From the NCBI GenBank assembly GCA_947498065.1, contig CANMIS010000004.1:1-64000 (forward strand): 64,000 bases of DNA, read 5' to 3'. This stretch comes from an uncultured Erythrobacter sp. GTDB taxonomy: Bacteria; Pseudomonadota; Alphaproteobacteria; Sphingomonadales; Sphingomonadaceae. Positions within the stretch are counted from its first letter, which is position 1; each line of letters begins with the position of its first letter. The notes beneath the pieces are model-generated. The model saw only the letters and a list, made by a program, of their open reading frames with translations, searched no databases and was not told the origin of the DNA. Below, piece by piece: positions 9,956-18,801 of this stretch. The position numbers and the translations under genes were made by a program.

Positions 9956-11362
9956 ATGAGCATCACAGTAAAACTGAGCGCTGCGGCGCTGACATTGGGC
10001 GCATTTGCCGCCGCTGGCTGTCAGAAAGCGCCGATCACACCGGAAAACCGGATGTGCGATTTCAAGACGATCCGCATGAATGTGGGCGTACCCGTGTCTC
10101 GCCCCGCCGATCTGCAAGAGCGCATACCGTCGGCGCTCGCGGCAGAGATTGAGACCAGCCTGCGCGCGCATGACCGCTTGCAGAACGGCGAGAAGGCCAG
10201 CCTGCTCTCGCTGTCCGGCGGCAGCGAGCACGGCGCCTATGGCGCAGGCATTCTCGCCGGATGGGGCGGCACAGGCGACCTGCCAGACTTCCAAGTCGTC
10301 ACCGGGATCAGCACCGGCTCTATCCTTGCCACCTTCGCCTTTGTGAATGATGCGGCGGGCGCGGTCGAAGGCTACACGATCAATTCTGAAAGTGATCTGA
10401 TCAACGTCTATGCCAAGCCGAAGGACGGCAAGCCGGACTTTGCCAATTACCTGACGCTGATCGAGCATGGCTCGTTCGGCAATCTCGAGCCGCTGCGGGC
10501 GCGGCTGCACACATATATCAGCGACGACGTCATGCAGACGGTGGCGGATCGCTATGCCGCTGGCGCGCGGCTGTATGTCGGTGCAACCGACGCCGATAGC
10601 GGCGATGCGGTGGCGTTTGACCTGGGCGATATGGCCACGCGCTATGTGAACACCGCGCCCGATGATGAGGGCAAAGAGACCCTCAAGGATTGCTACATCA
10701 GCGCAATCATCGCCAGCTCATCTTCGCCGATCGCCGCCCCGCCCGCCTTCATCGACAACACGATGTATGTCGATGGCGGCCTGCGCTTTGGCCTGTTTGC
10801 TGATTCCGTATTCGAGGCGTTCTTTCGCCGGCAAAACGGAATGACCGATGCCTATGAGCTAGAGGAACTTACCGATCCGGAGAGCGAGGAGGACACGCCG
10901 CTGCCCGTCCAATCGCTCGCGCCGGTGGTCTATGCCGTGATTGACGGCACGCTGGAACTGCCCAAGCGGCCCTGCCCCAAGGCCGACCAATCGCTTTGCA
11001 CCGATGAAAAGCCGCTGGGCGGCAAGGATGGCGCACATAAGGATTGGAACATCCTGGAACTCGCACTCGATGCCGAACACATTCTCGTAAACGAGGTCTA
11101 CCGCTTCTCCGCCCTCGCCGTCGAAGCCGATTCCTGCGAAGAGGCGGGCTGTTTCAACTTCCTTCGCATTGAGCCGGACGTGAACGAATTCGTCTACGGC
11201 ATGCCAGCAGGCGGCGGGTTTGAAGAGTTCTTGACCTGCCCCGAATGGCAACAGGTCGATATCGAAACCGATGACCCGATCGAGTTCCACAAACGCTATA
11301 TGCGCTGCCTCATCTCCTACGGTGAGGAGAAGGTGAGCGCCGCTGGTTGGGGCAAAAGCTAA
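9956..11362 (+). CDS. Patatin-like phospholipase, lipoprotein
   Basis: Starting at ATG 9956 gives a lipoprotein signal (LTLGAFAAAGC, lipidated Cys about residue 21). Longer upstream frames overlap rel in antisense and are rejected. The patatin domain shows the oxyanion loop SLSGGSEHGAYGAG, the nucleophile elbow GISTG (Ser of the Ser-Asp dyad) and the Asp motif VDGGLRFG. The enzyme should hydrolyse acyl esters of phospholipids or similar, tethered to the membrane in the periplasm or on the surface. At 468 residues it is longer than a minimal patatin, with a Cys-rich C-terminal part that may hold disulphides. The substrate is unknown. Confidence 0.88.
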   Translation: MSITVKLSAAALTLGAFAAAGCQKAPITPENRMCDFKTIRMNVGVPVSRPADLQERIPSALAAEIETSLRAHDRLQNGEKASLLSLSGGSEHGAYGAGILAGWGGTGDLPDFQVVTGISTGSILATFAFVNDAAGAVEGYTINSESDLINVYAKPKDGKPDFANYLTLIEHGSFGNLEPLRARLHTYISDDVMQTVADRYAAGARLYVGATDADSGDAVAFDLGDMATRYVNTAPDDEGKETLKDCYISAIIASSSSPIAAPPAFIDNTMYVDGGLRFGLFADSVFEAFFRRQNGMTDAYELEELTDPESEEDTPLPVQSLAPVVYAVIDGTLELPKRPCPKADQSLCTDEKPLGGKDGAHKDWNILELALDAEHILVNEVYRFSALAVEADSCEEAGCFNFLRIEPDVNEFVYGMPAGGGFEEFLTCPEWQQVDIETDDPIEFHKRYMRCLISYGEEKVSAAGWGKS

Positions 11363-11465
11363 GCCTTTACCGTCCAGCCATAGGTAGAAAAATCTGCCTG
11401 GGAGGCGCAAAAACGCTCAAAACCTGAAGGTTTTACGTAGCCTACCGGAAGGGTCATACGAGGCA

Positions 11466-13289
11466 GTGGGTGTTAGCCTTTCCGCTATGTCACTGTCTGC
11501 ACCCTCGCTCAAAGAACGGTTTGCCGCGGCCACCGGCTTGGTCACTCTTGCCGCTGCCTTTGCCGCTGTGATCGTCCTGATCGTAGGGTTGCTTGGCAAA
11601 GAAACCGAGCTCTATTTTGCTGAGGCCACAATCGCGGCACTGGTGCTGACGATTGGCCTGCGCGAGTTTAGCTCCAAACTTCACCACGAGCGCCAGACGC
11701 ATGAGCTGCGCGAACAGATGAAAGCGGTGGAAGAGAAGAACCGGCTGCTCAACCTCACCGAAGCCTCTGCCCATGTCGGCCATTGGCGGATCGATTTGGC
11801 GACGGATCAGTTGGAATGGTCGGCGGAGACTTTTGCCATTCATGGCCTCGACCCGGGCAACTTGCCGAGACTTGAAGACGCGATCAATTATTTCCACGAG
11901 GATGATCGCGATCTCGTTGCGACATCAGTTGAGCAATCGCGGCAGACCGGAAATCCCTACACCTTCAAGGCCCGGTTGATCCGCGCCGATGGTGAGCTCC
12001 GGCACACAGAAAGCATCGCGAGGGTCGAATTTGATGAGGCGGGCAAGCCAGCCGCCCTGTTCGGCGTGTTCCGCGACCGCACGGACGAGGAGCAAATGCA
12101 GCAGGAACTGCGCAAAGCCCGCGATGAAGCGCAGGCCATGGCCAAAGCGAAAAGCGCATTCCTGGCCAAGATGAGCCACGAGATCCGCACTCCGATGAAC
12201 GGCGTACTGGGCTTTGCCGAGCTGCTTCAAACCAGTCCGCTGGACAAAGACCAAAGGCGGCATGTTGATCTGATCGTGGAATCCGGCCGCTCTTTGCAAA
12301 CCCTGCTCAACGATATTCTCGACCTGACCAAGATCGAGGCTGGGCATATGACGATCAAGCCGGAACCTGTCGATATTGGCCATGTCGTGCACCGGGTCGC
12401 GCAATTGATCGAGCCGCTAGCGCGCGAAAAAGCGCTGAAGGTAGAGCGGGTTGTCGATTCTGCATTGCCGCAATTTGTGCTGCTCGATGGCCTGCGACTT
12501 CGCCAAATCCTCAACAATCTGATGCACAATGCCGTACGATTCACCGACCAGGGCAAAATTCGCCTTTCGGCCCAATGCGTGAACGGACAATTGGAAATCA
12601 CCGTCGCGGATACCGGCATCGGCATCTCGCAAGAGATGCAGGAGAACGTCTTCGCCGCCTTTGCTCAGGTCGATCAATCCTCACAAACGGAGCGTGGGGG
12701 CACCGGGCTAGGCCTCGCCATCTGTCAACAATTGGCCGAGCTGATGTCGGGCAGCCTTTCAGTCCACAGCATACCGGGCCGGGGCTCTGCCTTTACGCTG
12801 ACCCTGCCAATGCTGGCGGCCAGCAAAGCGCAGTCGGAGCCAAGCTATTCCAAGATGATCGAAGCCGAACAGCGCCTGGCCGGCAGGCGCATCTTGCTGG
12901 CCGAGGATTTTGACATCAATCGCGAGCTGTTTGCCGATATGGCTCAGCGTCTGGGCGTGGAGTTAAGCGCGGCAGAAGACGGCGCAAACGCGGTCGAGAT
13001 GGTGCGCGATGCGAGCCATGATGATCAGCCCTATGAGCTGGTGCTGATGGATGTCCGCATGCCCAATATGGACGGATTGCAGGCAACCGCGACTTTACGC
13101 GAAGACGGCTTTGACCCATCCACCCTGCCGATCCTTGCGCTGACCGCCAATGCCTTTGCCGATGATGTTGAGGCTTGTCTGGAGTGCGGCATGCAGGAGC
13201 ATCTATCCAAGCCAATTTCGATCGACACTTTGCGCGATGCATTGGAGCGCTGGCTGCCGGAGAAGGATGAGGCTGTTCTCGACCAGTAA
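11466..13289 (+). CDS. Hybrid sensor histidine kinase / response regulator with PAS domain
   Basis: Two N-terminal membrane helices (about residues 25-70) are followed by a short coiled coil and a PAS domain (about 95-205), a HisKA domain with KMSHEIRTPMNGVLGFAEL (phosphorylated His in the H-box), a HATPase_c domain (NNLMHNAVRFT, DTGIGIS, GTGLGLAI) and a C-terminal receiver (ILLAEDFDINRE, LMDVRMPNMDG with the phospho-Asp, LTANAF, HLSKPI). It should autophosphorylate and pass phosphate internally, with an unseen phosphotransfer protein or regulator next. GTG 11466 opens the frame; ATG 11487 is an equally credible start. It lies alone between the patatin and YqaA genes. Confidence 0.93.
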   Translation: MGVSLSAMSLSAPSLKERFAAATGLVTLAAAFAAVIVLIVGLLGKETELYFAEATIAALVLTIGLREFSSKLHHERQTHELREQMKAVEEKNRLLNLTEASAHVGHWRIDLATDQLEWSAETFAIHGLDPGNLPRLEDAINYFHEDDRDLVATSVEQSRQTGNPYTFKARLIRADGELRHTESIARVEFDEAGKPAALFGVFRDRTDEEQMQQELRKARDEAQAMAKAKSAFLAKMSHEIRTPMNGVLGFAELLQTSPLDKDQRRHVDLIVESGRSLQTLLNDILDLTKIEAGHMTIKPEPVDIGHVVHRVAQLIEPLAREKALKVERVVDSALPQFVLLDGLRLRQILNNLMHNAVRFTDQGKIRLSAQCVNGQLEITVADTGIGISQEMQENVFAAFAQVDQSSQTERGGTGLGLAICQQLAELMSGSLSVHSIPGRGSAFTLTLPMLAASKAQSEPSYSKMIEAEQRLAGRRILLAEDFDINRELFADMAQRLGVELSAAEDGANAVEMVRDASHDDQPYELVLMDVRMPNMDGLQATATLREDGFDPSTLPILALTANAFADDVEACLECGMQEHLSKPISIDTLRDALERWLPEKDEAVLDQ

Positions 13290-13345
13290 GTGTTCTCATC
13301 TGACGAAGCGAAGGTGAACACCGAAAGCTAGGCCAAAAGCTGCTG

Positions 13346-13921
13346 TTATCCGCGCGTTCCAAATGCCGCTCCCACCCGATCTCTGAACCTGCCGATCATG
13401 GGTATGCGAGCCGCCAGTGGCAGACCGTACGCCCCAATCAACGCCAGCGCAGTGCACGGAACCAGCCTGGCCGTGAATACCACGGCGAGCACCGCCAGAG
13501 GAGCAAAGCCGAGCAGTGCGCAAGCCACCACTGTTAGGCGCGGCGTCCAAGGCAGCATGGCCATTCCGGCCAGAAACCACAGCCCATATCGCCGGAATTG
13601 CTCGGTCGCCTGCGCCAGGGATCCACCGGCCTCATCGCCTCCAAGAAACAGGCTCTGGTCCACTCCCAGGCTTTGCAGCGCCAAGGTGACAGCCCCGGCA
13701 CCCAGAGCCGCACCAACGGCAAAGACAAGGGAGAATATCCACCAGCGCGCTGGGGCCAGCATCGACAATCCAGCGAGCAGCAATTGGTTCGGCATGACCG
13801 GGATGAGGAAATCCGCAGCAGGAAAAGCCGAAACGGCTGGTGGGAGCCAAGGTTTGTTGGCTCGCTGCGCCGCCCACTGCCCAATTCTCAAAGCGAGCGG
13901 TTTGCGCGTCCGCTCACCCAC
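13346..13921 (-). CDS. YqaA/DedA-like (SNARE-associated) membrane protein
   Basis: A 191-residue multi-helix membrane protein. The N-terminal FPAADFLIPVMPNQLLLAG corresponds to the re-entrant loop of the VTT/YqaA group, followed by four hydrophobic segments and the FARYGLWFLAGMAMLPWTPR-like signature (here QFRRYGLWFLAGM, then LPWTPRLTVVACALLG). DedA-superfamily proteins are implicated in lipid-carrier or phospholipid translocation. It starts at GTG 13921, overlapping the end of the upstream SDR gene by 8 bases, so the two are probably co-transcribed. Confidence 0.75.
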   Translation of the reverse strand: MGERTRKPLALRIGQWAAQRANKPWLPPAVSAFPAADFLIPVMPNQLLLAGLSMLAPARWWIFSLVFAVGAALGAGAVTLALQSLGVDQSLFLGGDEAGGSLAQATEQFRRYGLWFLAGMAMLPWTPRLTVVACALLGFAPLAVLAVVFTARLVPCTALALIGAYGLPLAARIPMIGRFRDRVGAAFGTRG

Positions 13922-14660
13922 GGCTCAAAATCCAGTAGCCGAGCGATGGTGACAGCCGCATGATCGCCCGCAAAATACGGGTCTTGCCGATGTCGATCAC
14001 CGGTTTGCCGCGCTCCATCCCCGTGATGATCTGGGCGGCACATTCGCGCGCACTCAATTTGCCGCTCCCGCGCCCCTCCGTCATGGCGGTGTCGACCAGC
14101 GGCGGAAGCGCTTCGAATATCTTTAAGTTCTTGGCGCGAGCTGCCGCCTGATAGCGCAGTGCACGCGAAAACGAGCCTAATCCTGCCTTGGTCGCGCAAT
14201 AGACCGGCGCAGATTGTTTCGGCGCAAGCGCAAGGCCGGATGTGACATTGCAGATCGCCGCCTCCTTGTGCCGCAGCAGCATTGGCATGACATGCAAGCC
14301 AAGCAGAATGGGACTGGCAAAATTGAGCTCAATCTCGCGCGCGATAACATCGGCATGCTCACCGGCATCGGGCGCGACGCAATCGTTCATCACCTGCGTT
14401 CCGGCATTGTTGATCAGCACCGAGCATTCTGGATGCTCAGCGATCAAAATCTGCGCCAAATGCGCCGCGCCGCCAGGTTGCGACAGATCGCACTCGACGA
14501 AGCTAATCAGCGTATCGCCAATCTGATCTGGCAAATCCCCGCGAGAGCGCCCGGCGCAGATGATCGCCGCCGCGCCCCGCTCGGCCAGCTGGTCGCACAG
14601 CGCGCGGCCAATCCCTCGGCTCGCTCCCGTCACGCAAATGGTTCGATTTTCAAAGTTCAT
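13914..14660 (-). CDS. Short-chain dehydrogenase/reductase
   Basis: A 248-residue classical SDR. It has the Rossmann dinucleotide motif TGASRGIGRA (residues about 10-19), NNAG, and the catalytic YCATKAG with Ser in NVTSGLAL. The start at 14660 follows a GGAAGA ribosome site; a longer frame to 14789 overlaps the divergent regulator gene. It should be an NAD(P)-dependent oxidoreductase, substrate unknown. The C-terminal ILRAIMRLSPSLGYWILSR suits membrane association. It forms a pair with the YqaA-like gene and diverges from a Crp/Fnr-type regulator 31 bases away, which may control it. Confidence 0.88.
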   Translation of the reverse strand: MNFENRTICVTGASRGIGRALCDQLAERGAAAIICAGRSRGDLPDQIGDTLISFVECDLSQPGGAAHLAQILIAEHPECSVLINNAGTQVMNDCVAPDAGEHADVIAREIELNFASPILLGLHVMPMLLRHKEAAICNVTSGLALAPKQSAPVYCATKAGLGSFSRALRYQAAARAKNLKIFEALPPLVDTAMTEGRGSGKLSARECAAQIITGMERGKPVIDIGKTRILRAIMRLSPSLGYWILSRG

Positions 14661-14691
14661 CGGTTCTTCCTCTTTCCAAGTTGCGTAACCT

Positions 14692-15309
14692 TTGGCAGGC
14701 TTTTTGTGCAAACCGATTGATCGAGGTTTATTGGAACAGAAAAATCCTGGAACGCGCCTTGCCGCATTGTTGGAAGCCCGCGCGATCAAGGCGGGTGAGT
14801 GGCGATTGCGCGAATTTGCGATCGGGGCGGACGTCTTCGCGCCGCAATCGGAGATGCCGCCAGTCTGCGTTCTTAAAAGCGGTCTGGTAAAGCTGTATTA
14901 TCTGGTGGCTGAGGGCGACCAATGGACCAAAAGCTACATCATCGACGCGGGCGTATTTGGCCCAACTTCCGCAAGCGCGCAGGTCACACAATTTGGTGCG
15001 AGCGCGCTGGAGGATTGCGCGATTGGGCAAATTTCACTCGCTTGGTTGGGCCAGCAATTGCAGCAGGACGAGCAATTGTCGGAGGCCTTGAGCGATTTCC
15101 AGAACTGGCTGTTTGAGCGCAAACGCAAGCGCGAAGAAGACCTGCTCTGCCTGTCCGCAGAAGATCGCTATTTGAACTTCTTGAACTGCGAGCCGGAACT
15201 CGCCGAGCGCCTGGAACAGCGCGAGATTGCATCGTTCCTGCGCGTTACGCCGGTTGCGCTGAGCCGGATTAGAAAACGACTGAAGCAGGATCGCAAGATC
15301 CCAGCCTGA
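14692..15309 (+). CDS. Crp/Fnr-family transcriptional regulator
   Basis: About 205 residues. A cyclic-nucleotide-binding-like beta roll occupies residues 30-115 (VLKSGLVKLYYL...GDQWTKSYIIDAGVFGP), followed by a dimerisation helix and a C-terminal helix-turn-helix (LEQREIASFLRVTPVALSRIRKRLK). It lacks the N-terminal Cys cluster that holds the iron-sulphur cluster in FNR, so it is not an oxygen sensor of that kind. The ligand is unknown. The frame opens with TTG 14692. TTG 14731, with GAGG a few bases upstream, is an alternative start. It diverges from the SDR and converges with hemF with no gap. Confidence 0.82.
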   Translation: MAGFLCKPIDRGLLEQKNPGTRLAALLEARAIKAGEWRLREFAIGADVFAPQSEMPPVCVLKSGLVKLYYLVAEGDQWTKSYIIDAGVFGPTSASAQVTQFGASALEDCAIGQISLAWLGQQLQQDEQLSEALSDFQNWLFERKRKREEDLLCLSAEDRYLNFLNCEPELAERLEQREIASFLRVTPVALSRIRKRLKQDRKIPA

Positions 15310-16167
15310 TCAGCTCCAGGTTGCTCGTGGCGGCAGGCTCATCAGGATTGCGTCGATATTCCCGCCGGTCTTCAGGCCGAATAATGTTCCGCGATCATAG
15401 ACGAGGTTAAACTCGGCATAGAGCCCGCGATATTCGAGCTGCTGGGCGACATCCTCGTCGCCGAATTCGCTGTCCATTCGGGCGCGCACCAGCTTGGGAT
15501 AGATATCGAGGAAGGCTTTGCCGACGTCCTGGGTGAAGGCGAAATTGCGATCAAACGCGGCCTCGTCCTCGCACTCCAAATGGTCGTAGAAAATCCCGCC
15601 AACGCCGCGATGTTTCTCGCGGTGGGGGATGTAGAAATAATCATCCGCCCATTTCTTGTATCTCTCATAATAGGTCGGATTGTGGGCCATGCAGGCCGCG
15701 CGCAGGCTGGCGTGGAACGCCTCTGTGTCTTCCTCATAAGGGATCGGCGGGTTGAGGTCCGCCCCGCCGCCAAACCAGGCCTTGCCCGTGGTGAGGAAGC
15801 GCGTGTTCATATGCACGGCGGGCACGCGCGGATTGGTCATATGCGCCACAAGTGAAATGCCGGTTGCGGAAAACCCCGGGTTCTCTGCGCTCGCGCCGTT
15901 CACTTGGCCAGCAAACTCCTTGCTGAAGCTGCCGCGCACGGTGGAGACGTTGACGCCGACCTTCTCAAACACCTTGCCCTTCATCAGGCCTTGGGTGCCG
16001 CCGCCGGGATCAGAATTGCCTTCCTCTTCCCGTTCCCACGGGGTGTATTGAAAGCTCGCATCGGATCCGGCCTCACGCTCAATCGCCTCGAACTCAGCGC
16101 AGATTTGGTCGCGCAGGCTTTCAAACCACGTGCGTGCTTGCTCTGTGTTGGATTGCCTATCGCTCAT
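15310..16167 (-). CDS. hemF: Oxygen-dependent coproporphyrinogen III oxidase
   Basis: HemF converts coproporphyrinogen III to protoporphyrinogen IX with O2, a late heme (and bacteriochlorophyll precursor) step. Typical blocks are present: GGGTQGLMKGKVFEKVGVN, HMNTRFLTTG, WFGGGADLNPPIPYEED, GVGGIFYDHLE and the C-terminal EFNLVYDRGTLFGLKTGGN. Starting at ATG 16167 gives 285 residues, the normal length; a longer frame adds 29 unlikely residues. An FNR-like box lies 81 bases upstream in the divergent region, fitting the common oxygen control of hemF in alphaproteobacteria. Confidence 0.96.
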   Translation of the reverse strand: MSDRQSNTEQARTWFESLRDQICAEFEAIEREAGSDASFQYTPWEREEEGNSDPGGGTQGLMKGKVFEKVGVNVSTVRGSFSKEFAGQVNGASAENPGFSATGISLVAHMTNPRVPAVHMNTRFLTTGKAWFGGGADLNPPIPYEEDTEAFHASLRAACMAHNPTYYERYKKWADDYFYIPHREKHRGVGGIFYDHLECEDEAAFDRNFAFTQDVGKAFLDIYPKLVRARMDSEFGDEDVAQQLEYRGLYAEFNLVYDRGTLFGLKTGGNIDAILMSLPPRATWS

Positions 16168-16247
16168 AAATCTCGCTCTCGCCCTTCTAGCGCCCCGGCG
16201 CGCACTGCATGTCACCTGAGCGATGACAAGGCCGCTGTCCACCCGCT

Positions 16248-16261
16248 TTGACATAAATCAA
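16248..16261. promoter_or_regulatory. FNR-like box between hemF and pdeM
   Basis: TTGAC-ATAA-ATCAA is one base from the symmetrical FNR/FnrL site TTGAT-N4-ATCAA. It is centred about 87 bases upstream of hemF and 70 bases upstream of pdeM. An FNR-type regulator could control either gene; hemF is the likelier target. Confidence 0.55.
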
Positions 16262-16324
16262 ATAGACACAGCGAAAGCAATGATCGCGGTTGCATTATCG
16301 TGCGCGCCCCGTCAGATGAGACGC

Positions 16325-17047
16325 ATGGTTCACCTTTCGTTCGCACCTTCTGATTTTGCCGCAATGCAATTTGCGGGCGAGGAAATGGTGCTGCTGAAAA
16401 ACAACGCGATGTATTGGCCGACGGAGCGCGCCTTGCTGGTCGCGGATCTGCACCTGGAAAAGGGCAGCTTTTATGCGCAGCACGGGCAGATGCTGCCGCC
16501 CTATGACAGCCGCGAGACGCTGGAGCGGTTGGCCGATAGCGTGAAGGCGACGGGCGCGCGGCGCGTGATCACTCTGGGCGACAATTTCCACGATGATGAC
16601 GGCACGCACCGGCTCGATCCCTATGCCGCTGGCATGCTGGAATCGCTGACCCGCGCGCTCGATTGGGTGTGGATCACCGGCAATCACGACGAGAATATGC
16701 AGCGCTCGTTCGGTGCGCAGCTGACCGAGGAGCTGGAGATCGGCGGAATTGTGCTGAGGCATGAGGCAAAGGCGGGCGAGACGCAGCCAGAGCTGTCCGG
16801 GCATTATCATCCCAAGATGCGCCTAAGGGTGCGAGGCCGCCATATTGCCCGCCCCTGCGGCGTGGTGAGCCGCGGAGAAGCACGCGCGGACCGGATGATA
16901 TTGCCAGCGTTCGGTGCCTATACAGGCGGCATGGACGCGGGCGACCCGGTGATTTTGGACGCGCTGAAACCCGCGAGCGAGATTGACGCTGTGCTGCCGG
17001 CGAAGGGGAAATTGATTAGTTTCGCGCTGTTCCGGGAAGCGGCGTGA
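16325..17047 (+). CDS. pdeM: Ligase-associated DNA damage response endonuclease PdeM (metallophosphoesterase)
   Basis: A calcineurin-type metallophosphoesterase with the metal-binding blocks ADLHLEKGSF (DxH), LGDNFHDDD (GDxxxD), ITGNHD (GNHE/D) and SGHYHPK. The LEKG...LPPYDSRETLERL context is characteristic of the ligase-associated PdeM subgroup, which usually lies with a DNA ligase and a Lhr-type helicase. Those partners are not seen here, so the gene is apparently detached from its usual cluster. ATG 16325 gives 240 residues, typical of the family. The stop overlaps the next gene's start (TGATG). Confidence 0.85.
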   Translation: MVHLSFAPSDFAAMQFAGEEMVLLKNNAMYWPTERALLVADLHLEKGSFYAQHGQMLPPYDSRETLERLADSVKATGARRVITLGDNFHDDDGTHRLDPYAAGMLESLTRALDWVWITGNHDENMQRSFGAQLTEELEIGGIVLRHEAKAGETQPELSGHYHPKMRLRVRGRHIARPCGVVSRGEARADRMILPAFGAYTGGMDAGDPVILDALKPASEIDAVLPAKGKLISFALFREAA

Positions 17048-17520
17048 TGAGCTTTGCGCCGCTCAAATATGCTTGGAATGCCATAACCATTTGGCATTTC
17101 CTCGCCTTGGTAGTCTTCATGCTGCCGACGGTTTGGAGCTATTGGACCGGCACAGCAGGCGACCGCGCAATCGGATCGTCGGCATCCGGCGTCATGTTCC
17201 TTACTTTCATGCTGTGCTGGGCTTATTTCCTATTCGCACCGACGTTTGGCCAGGTCTTCGGCGACAAATTTACCTTCTCTCAAGTTTGGCTCAGCTCAAT
17301 CGTCCTTGGACTGACCATGTCAGCAGCCTTTGTCTCTTATGGCTTTTCCCAAAGCGACCAATTGGTCTCTAGCGAACAGATTGGTTTTGCAGTTTTCGCC
17401 TTTCTCTTTTTCTCAGTGTTCTTGGGCCTTGTGTTGAATTTCTTCCTGTGGCTGCTGCCCCGCATGGCCGGATGGGGCGCTGCCGAGTTGCCAAAATACG
17501 ACTGGGCCGTGAAACTCTAA
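17047..17520 (+). CDS. Four-helix membrane protein of unknown function
   Basis: A 157-residue protein with four hydrophobic segments (about residues 16-30, 48-68, 82-102 and 118-140). ATG 17047 overlaps the pdeM TGA; an in-frame GTG just before it is less likely. I do not recognise the family. It is AT-richer and codes for many Phe and Trp residues, as expected for membrane helices. Coupling to pdeM may be positional only. Confidence 0.65.
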   Translation: MSFAPLKYAWNAITIWHFLALVVFMLPTVWSYWTGTAGDRAIGSSASGVMFLTFMLCWAYFLFAPTFGQVFGDKFTFSQVWLSSIVLGLTMSAAFVSYGFSQSDQLVSSEQIGFAVFAFLFFSVFLGLVLNFFLWLLPRMAGWGAAELPKYDWAVKL

Positions 17521-17604
17521 TCTACCCTCAGACTCATCTGGCAATCCTGCGCGTTTGTCCTTACATAGCGCGCTGCACACTTTGGCTATTACAGGAGAAC
17601 ACAC

Positions 17605-18147
17605 ATAGCCCGTCCACCTCGGCGTTCGATGGCCCCGCCAATCAAAAGCGGCCCTCGCTACGATAATTTCATTCAAGTTCCCAAGGTCCGCGTGATCGAC
17701 GAAAACGGCGAGAATCTCGGCGTTATGATCACGGCTGAAGCCACCGAGCAGGCCAATGAAGTTGGTCTCAACCTGGTTGAGGTTTCGCCCAATGCAGACC
17801 CGCCCGTGTGCAAATTCCTGGATGTCGGCAAGTATCGGTATGAGGCCCAGAAAAAGGCCAACGCTGCGCGTAAGACCCAGAAAACGCAAGACATTAAAGA
17901 AGTCAAAATGCGTCCCAACATCGACACGCATGATTATGACGTGAAGATGCGCAATGTGAATAAGTTCATCGAGAACGGCGACAAGGTGAAGGTCACTTTG
18001 CGTTTTCGCGGGCGTGAAATGGCGCACCAGCATCTGGGCATGGACTTGCTCAAAAAGGTGCAGGCTGACGTCGACGAAATCGCCAAAGTCGAAGCATTCC
18101 CGCGCCTCGAAGGCCGGCAAATGCTGATGGTGCTCGCCCCGAAATAG
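17605..18147 (+). CDS. infC: Translation initiation factor IF-3, probably starting at a rare ATA codon
   Basis: IF-3 binds the 30S subunit, proofreads initiator tRNA pairing and prevents subunit joining. The N-domain reads [26 protein letters not shown], the linker is the Lys-rich [28 protein letters not shown], and the C-domain has [19 protein letters not shown]. An AGGAGA ribosome site (17593-17598) is placed ideally for ATA 17605, which would add the eight residues (M)ARPPRRS before the internal ATG 17629. No ribosome site serves ATG 17629. IF-3 genes often use non-canonical starts, which IF-3 itself discriminates against. The usual downstream rpmI-rplT pair is absent. Confidence 0.93.
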   Translation: MARPPRRSMAPPIKSGPRYDNFIQVPKVRVIDENGENLGVMITAEATEQANEVGLNLVEVSPNADPPVCKFLDVGKYRYEAQKKANAARKTQKTQDIKEVKMRPNIDTHDYDVKMRNVNKFIENGDKVKVTLRFRGREMAHQHLGMDLLKKVQADVDEIAKVEAFPRLEGRQMLMVLAPK

Positions 18148-18157
18148 GGTGGCCGCG

Positions 18158-18691
18158 ATGCTCATAAGGTTTCAAAAGAGGGTAAGGGCATGGTTTGCTC
18201 TTGCCCTCTTTTCGTTGTGCATGCCCCTTTCAGGCTGCGCAACGACTACCGATGAAGAAGTCAGCGCCTTTAGCCCGAACGCCGATTTTGCAATCTACTT
18301 GGCGAGGGTAGAAAAACAGAAGTTCATGGGGCTACTTGATTGTCCTGAGGGATACATCTGCATGAGCTCTATCTACGATTTGTCGCTTGATCCGGTAGAA
18401 CTCATCGCTGGTAACCCAAGGATCGGCAAACAGACATTTCGCGTGGCTCAGCACACTGCATATCGCAGCAACCTGCTGCTTATGGTTCACGCAAAACGCG
18501 GCAAGGACGGGGCATGGGAGCTTCTTGACCGCAGATCAGTAGATCTTGCGGCTTGCCTCGGCCAAAACGCCAGCGAAGATGCCGAAATTCTCGAAGATGC
18601 CGACAGCGACTGGTATATTGATAAAGACTTAGTAGAAGAAGAAGTCTGCCTGAGGCGCCTCTACTTAGATCGCCCAGCAACCGCCCGGTAA
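18158..18691 (+). CDS. Lipoprotein of unknown function
   Basis: A lipoprotein signal ends in MPLSGC (Cys about residue 27 from ATG 18158; GTG 18149 is an alternative start). The mature part is about 150 residues, acidic, with a pair of Cys (DCPEGYICMSS) and an isolated C-terminal VCLRRLYLD, so disulphides are possible. I do not recognise a domain. Base composition is lower in GC than infC and the transporter on either side, hinting at more recent acquisition or relaxed selection. Confidence 0.65.
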   Translation: MLIRFQKRVRAWFALALFSLCMPLSGCATTTDEEVSAFSPNADFAIYLARVEKQKFMGLLDCPEGYICMSSIYDLSLDPVELIAGNPRIGKQTFRVAQHTAYRSNLLLMVHAKRGKDGAWELLDRRSVDLAACLGQNASEDAEILEDADSDWYIDKDLVEEEVCLRRLYLDRPATAR

Positions 18692-18801
18692 GCACCGCAT
18701 TTCTCTGATCCCGCTTGCACTTGCGGGCGATGCGCGCGAGTAATGCGCGACCGCCGCGAGCATTCCAGCGCGCGGCCACTGCACGGGGACCGATAGCCAG
18801 T

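Noticed and set aside
16223-16324. Longer N-terminus for pdeM from 16223
   Set aside because: Those 34 residues cover the FNR-like box and divergent promoter region and are not typical of the family.
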